A stretch of 64,000 bases of DNA from Dentipellis sp. KUC8613 (Eukaryota > Basidiomycota > Agaricomycetes > Russulales > Hericiaceae). This document shows positions 59,664 through 64,000 of this stretch, in pieces. The stretch covers positions 1,853,805 to 1,917,804 of the forward strand of contig NSJX01000001.1 of the NCBI GenBank assembly GCA_002286715.1. The letters are read 5' to 3'. The notes under the pieces are model-generated. The model worked only from the letters and a program-made list of their open reading frames with translations, did no database searches and was not told the origin of the DNA. The first letter of the stretch is position 1, and every line of letters starts with the position of its first letter. The translations under genes and the position numbers were made by a program.

Positions 59664-61160
59664 TCACAGCGCGTGGCTCGCACCAGACGTCGTGCCGTAG
59701 AACGAGTCCACGGAGTGCGAGTACTGGCTGTCGCTGCGGTACGAGACGGGCGGCGCGGCGCGTGGGGTACGGACGTTCACGGGGTCCGCAAACGGATGTG
59801 TCGCCGCGGTGCTCGATTCCGCGAGCGGGGAAGGCTTGTGAACACGATACGCGGGCTCGTGGTAGACGGGCTCGGGATTGGCGGGCGAGTACGCGGAGTA
59901 CGGGTCGTATGCATCTTCGTTGTTGGGCGCGGGCTCTTCGTTTTGGGGCGCGAATGTCGTGCCGGGCGGGTAGGCGATGCCGTAGTCGGTTGGTGTATAC
60001 ACATTTGCACGCGCATCGGGAGAGTGGCCGTAGTGGATCGCGCGGTCAGGGTAGGCCTCAGCGGTTGCAGGGGCGGCAGCGACGCTGGTTGCGCTCGCGC
60101 CCAGCGGGCCAGAGCCAAGGTCGGGCCGGGAGTGCGAGGAATCGCCAATGTCAGAGTACGTGTGGTTGACAGGGAACTTGGGTTCGAAGTACGCAGCATC
60201 ATCTTCATCGGACATGCGGCGCGCCGCCCGACGTCTGCGAACGAAGCGGGTGCCAACAACTACGATAACGATGAGGGCAAGTACACCGATGGTTACGAAG
60301 GTCCCGGCAACCGCGCCGGGGTTATGGAAGAAGCTGCCCAAAGGTGATAAACATGTATATAAAATGAGAACAGGGGAGACGATGTCTTACCCCTTCGATG
60401 AGTTGTTTGCAAGGCCTGTTGGGCCGGCGGACACAGTGTGGGTAACTGCAGCACTGTGCGTTGGGGTGTTGAAAGTCGAGCCGCCCAGCTTTGAGTTCGA
60501 CGCAGGTGTCACGGAAGCAGGAGCGGAAGTCGGGCTGCTGGCCGTCTGGGATGGACCTGAAGTAGAAGTGGAACTAGAGTATCGTTGAAATCCTGTTCAG
60601 CGTGATTTCAAGTCCAGCGTAATATGTACATACGAAGATGTAGGCTGCGACGCGGCCGAGCTAGATGAAGATGACGAGGAGGGTGAGGACGCGGATTGGG
60701 AAGATGGAGTCGACGAGGTTCCCGGATCGGAGGACGACGTCGCAGGGGATGAGCTTGTGGTCTTCGCCGCCTCGGACGTAGACTGCGGGGGGCTCGAAGA
60801 AGTCGAATGGGTATCGGCCGAGGAAGAGATCTGCGAGGAGGACTTTGTCGCAGAAGTTGGGGGTGGCGAAGAGGCACTCTGCGATATCGAGCCGGCAGGA
60901 GAATCAGATGGAGTCGAGACACCACCGGTATCGGAAGTCGAAGCGTCATCGTTTGGTGTACCTGCGCGAACGTTGAGGCGGGAGAGATGCCTGCGATGTT
61001 GATGCAGCCCGCGCTTGTGGAAAGAGAGACCAGCGGGAGCCGGCGGGGAGGTTACATCGGGGACGACGTCGCCGAAGACAAGAGTAAAAGAGAGTGAGCA
61101 CAAGACGAAGAGAGAAAAGAACGTGAAGACGCGCGCCGCCCTTGGGATTGAGCCGCGCAT
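59664..61160 (-). CDS. Signal-peptide, Ser/Thr-rich, single-TM cell-surface protein
   Basis: ATG 61160 gives MRGSIPRAARVFTFFSLFVL, a signal peptide (core VFTFFSLFVLCSLSFTLVFG). A Ser/Thr/Pro-rich ectodomain of about 230 residues follows, with many potential O-glycosylation sites. After two introns comes the TM helix in GAVAGTFVTIGVLALIVIVV, stopped by RFVRRRRAARRMSDEDD. The cytoplasmic tail of about 190 residues is Tyr/Pro/Ser-rich (AYDPYSAYSPANPEPVYHEP). This is the architecture of fungal wall-stress sensors (Mid2/Wsc-like), but there is no WSC or other Cys-rich domain, so the sensor role is inference only. Second intron acceptor GGGCAG gives SKGFFHNPGAVAG. Confidence 0.72.
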
Positions 61161-61869
61161 CGTTGAAAGAGAGGGTTGCGCGGACGGCGACGAGGTCGTG
61201 GGGACGCAAGGAGACGGGGAGATGGGGGCGGGAGGGAAGAGGATAAAGCCTGAAGCGCTTCAAGCGCCTTTGCTGCAGCCGCGACCGACGGCGGCGTCTC
61301 CCCGTTTTCGGCGCTCGAGTTTCGAGCCCTTGTTCCTGTTTTCTTGTTCACTTGTTGCCAGATCCAGACCCGCCGATCCTAAATTTTATCAATCCTGTCC
61401 GGGGACGCTAGTGCTGGGCGAAATGGTAGTATGTTCACTGGACGTCGACCGCGCGACCTTATGATCCATCTGCTACTATGGCGGTGCGTTCTTGACTTGA
61501 AACATTCGTCGTGATAGCGATGCGACAGTCTTCCAGGTAAGCAGATTCCTTACACTGTGCAGGTGCGGACGCGTAAGACTACATTTGGTAAAGACTATAG
61601 CTTCTACATCCATAGTTTAAATGATACAACAATCAATACGAGAGAGCATGAGAACACATAAAATACTACAACAACGTGCAAACCAAACTTGGCACCACCA
61701 ATGCAACTCACAAGAAGTCGTGAGCGCGCGAAGCGCTCCAGTCCGTGATTGATGTCCCCCTAGATGTCAACAAGGTTTGGGGGGCATCGCGGATGAAATA
61801 TCTGCGAGCTAAGGAAGAACGGGAGCTGGCTGCGTAGCGGCCGAAGAGCATGCGCCAGACAGCAGCGAC

Positions 61870-61980
61870 GGCAATCCTCCGACTCCTGTACTTTTTGACC
61901 TTAGATCCTACCATACCGCTGCGAGAACCCTCAATAGGGCGGATACAAGCTCTTCTCGGCGTGCTAAGGACCGGGTTCCT
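61870..61980 (-). repeat. Inverted repeat, left arm
   Basis: Read on the minus strand from 61980, this aligns without gaps for 80 columns to the + strand from 63241, 63 identical by hand count. Shared cores include CACGCCGAGAAG and GGTATGGTAGGATCTAA. Similarity continues past one gap toward 61870. 15 of 17 mismatches are transitions. Confidence 0.75.
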
Positions 61981-62863
61981 AATACGCCAGGCGCGAGAGG
62001 AGCGCTGCAATTGCACACGCACAGACACAGGGCGTGCTCGTGTGCAACGCTCGATGGCGGCATCGTGGAGACGTATCTGGTGGGGTGATGCGGATGATGG
62101 ATCCATCAGCATCGTATATGCCCGCCGCGTTCACTAGTGACAGTGAGCGCGGGGAGATATGCGGAGTCACATCACGCTCCGATGCAGTATCGACATCGGG
62201 TGCGCGAGCACCTGCCGAGGACGAGAGTGCGTATGCAGCCATGCACTGGGTCGCGGAAGTGGACCTGCAGGCGCGACCGTCATTGCGGTTCTGGGTATTG
62301 ACTGCCCGTCAGGGAGTGTGAGCAGGTGGCGACGTGAGCCGTCGTACCACGCACCATGCTCTAGCTTTTTGGTTGAGGTCGGTGCCGGTTGGTCATTGGG
62401 AAAGTATGCATTATATACGGAATTGTTGTGTCGTGCGAGGGGCGGCGCCGAAGCAGCGTGCGCACAACGTTGTGCACGACAGGGCGAACTGTTGGCAGGC
62501 GCGTGGATGCGGTGGATGGTGATGGTGACGGCGGGGTGATGAGGTGGGGGTACCGCGGCGTGGAGTAGGGTGCAGCCGGCGACAAACTGGTCGGCGTTCC
62601 TCTTCTGCTGTCGTCCTTGTCTACTCTTACCTTCTTCGCAGCCCTTCGTTGCTCTTCATCACCTGCTAACTCGACACCACGCGCGGCAGCATATCGTTGG
62701 AGTGCAGCGCGAGCGGAAGAGTCCGAGGTAAGAGAGGTAGCTCTCGCGTGGCCAAAATCCCAGCACGAGATCTCCCTCTATAACTGCCAACCTGCCTCAT
62801 GGAAGGACACATGGATATAGGCCATGGTAGTCGACCTTTTGCGCACAACGTGTAATTCAAATT

Positions 62864-63052
62864 GGACGTCAAGATCTTGTACGCCGTCGGCAAAATCGCG
62901 CGCCTGGAGTACCCACACAAGGAAGTCGTCTTCGACTTGAGTGCGATCTCATGATCTCGGACGTCAAGATCTTGTACACCGTCGGCAAAATCGCGCGCCT
63001 GGAGTACCCACACAAGGAAGTCGTCCTCGACTTGAGTGCGATCTCATGATCT
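62864..63052 (+). repeat. 95-bp tandem duplication, two copies
   Basis: Copy 1 starts at 62864, copy 2 at 62959 (GGACGTCAAGATCTTGTAC at both). Inside the unit only two differences were seen (GCC/ACC and TTC/CTC), both transitions. In one + frame each unit reads DVKILYTVGKIARLEYPHKE or its near copy, then hits TGA. Confidence 0.85.
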
Positions 63053-63240
63053 GCCTGCTCGATTGATGACGAGAATCGACGACCATAGGCTGAGGACAAC
63101 GGTTTCGGGATTTAATCGACTTGTGGTCAGATCCATAGAGCCAGTCCATGACCAAAAGGTCGAAAAGAAAGAAAAGCAGGTGGCAGTAGAGCTAGTGATC
63201 AGTCGGAGAGATTCCGTGACGAGGAAGCCTGATAAGCGTA

Positions 63241-63335
63241 AAGAACTCAGTCTTTAACACGCCGAGAAGGACTTGAACTCGTTCGATTGGGAGTTCTCGC
63301 GGTGGTATGGTAGGATCTAAGTCAAAGGCCGCAGG
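63241..63335 (+). repeat. Inverted repeat, right arm
   Basis: Counterpart of the arm at 61870-61980, in opposite orientation 1.26 kb away. It is slightly more AT-rich: most transitions read as C-to-T or G-to-A relative to the left arm. Weaker, gapped similarity may extend to about 63475. Confidence 0.75.
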
Positions 63336-64000
63336 AATCGAAAGTCGGGTAGCTAGGCGGCTTCAATTCGCGTCGCATGATGTCTTCTGAACACGTACCT
63401 GCAGGCTGCAGCACAATCGTGACGATCTAAAACGTTCCCAGCTCTACTACTTGTCAACTCGCAGCGAAAGGTATGGCAAACTTACACTGGGGATCAAGTC
63501 ATACTAATGCCATGCCAGGCGTGAGGAAGGCGCGCAGTCCCGGGCCGTGTGCGTGCACTCGGAGATGTCCACACTTAAGTCCGCGGCACTGAGCCAGCAT
63601 CAGCTTCGAATTTGAAATTCAAAGCGACCGACTCGAACCACGACGCCCTCAGGCTGAGCGCGTCGGGAGGGCTATCTCACTGGTACACGTCGGCGCAGTC
63701 ATCCAAGGCGATGACACTGCAGCAGTCTCTGACGCTTGACGGTACTATCAAAAGAACATGGCAAGCGCTATGGGATTCCGCGTAACAGTACATACAGGGT
63801 AGATTTATAGGGAGAACAACACAACAATGGACGCGGGGGCTAATCGACACATGCATCAGACAGGTAGACGTACAGCAAGGCATACAGTAGTAACGGTGAC
63901 ATCAACTCGTCCCGACGGTTCTCAAGGCTCGTAACCATATTCACCACAGAGGGTGGAAAAGTTACGGGCAATATCTTCCTCTCTATTCCCGATCCTGTAG

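Larger units (their letters stand above)
61161..64000. other. Gene-poor tail with repeats
   Basis: 2.84 kb in which no frame could be tied to a protein family. Near 61620-61690 the sequence is AT-rich. It contains one pair of inverted diverged arms (61870-61980 and 63241-63335) and a 95-bp tandem duplication (62864-63052), listed separately. A minus-strand frame 61708-62112 overlaps the left arm and codes a basic peptide (VGSKVKKYRSRRIAVAAVWR), which may be a decayed coding remnant. Confidence 0.5.

Noticed and set aside
61708..62112. 134-codon minus-strand frame in the gene-poor tail
   Set aside because: It overlaps a repeat arm, has no recognised domain and no Met context support; treated as repeat-associated remnant.
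63241..63335. Possible tRNA B-box (GGACTTGAACTCGTTCGATTG)
   Set aside because: No matching A-box or foldable cloverleaf at the right spacing; the sequence is better explained as part of the inverted repeat.

Overview
The window is nuclear DNA of a filamentous basidiomycete, most likely an Agaricomycete. The coding sequence is GC-rich at third positions. Genes are dense and lie on both strands. Nearly every gene is cut by short introns (mostly about 50-65 nt, GT..AG). The protein set is fungal: an Opy2-type HOG anchor, a MATA-HMG regulator, DUF7704, TRAMP zinc-knuckle protein, MRH4 and a fungal sesquiterpene synthase. I see no prokaryotic operon, CRISPR array, rRNA or convincing tRNA gene.

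Layout: a 5'-truncated coiled-coil protein (1-2439, +); an Air1/Air2-like zinc-knuckle protein (2709-4854, -) diverging from an MRH4-like mitochondrial DEAD-box helicase (5023-7180, +); a DUF7704 membrane protein (7357-8149, -) diverging from a CAF16-like ABC ATPase (8468-9682, +); an OPY2-like membrane anchor (10039-11967, +); SUA5 (12515-13819, +); an HMG-box transcription factor behind a 1.4 kb leader (15266-16879, +); cytosolic glutaminyl-tRNA synthetase (17738-20638, -); a PAF-acetylhydrolase-type lipase (20964-22965, -) diverging from TAF4 (23370-24859, +); a small basic protein (25773-26361, -); a STYX-like dead dual-specificity phosphatase (27340-28253, +); a DUF2264 protein (29018-31089, -) diverging from a large alpha/beta-hydrolase (31848-35704, +); two tandem alpha-tubulin genes (36058-37819 and 38380-40312, +); a lone sesquiterpene synthase (41648-42797, +); CFT2/CPSF100 (43373-46619, -) diverging from ARF1 (47992-48840, +); SEC15 (49230-52234, -) diverging from NUP188 (52484-58857, +); a signal-peptide/Ser-rich/single-TM protein (59664-61160, -); and a gene-poor, repeat-bearing tail (61161-64000).

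Most genes are housekeeping: RNA surveillance and 3'-end processing (AIR, CFT2), tRNA modification and charging (SUA5, GLN4), transcription (TAF4, CAF16, HMG), traffic and nuclear pore (ARF1, SEC15, NUP188), and cytoskeleton (two alpha-tubulins). They do not form a single pathway, and I found no gene cluster that amounts to a new multi-gene system. The most noteworthy items are the Cys-to-Gly phosphatase, the tandem alpha-tubulin pair, the orphan terpene synthase whose stop codon opens a 19-bp tandem repeat, an 11-nt microexon in ARF1, and a pair of inverted, transition-diverged repeat arms plus a 95-bp tandem duplication in the right-hand tail. Exon joins were made by eye from reading frame and family conservation. 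Positions called exact are those where the frame closes.
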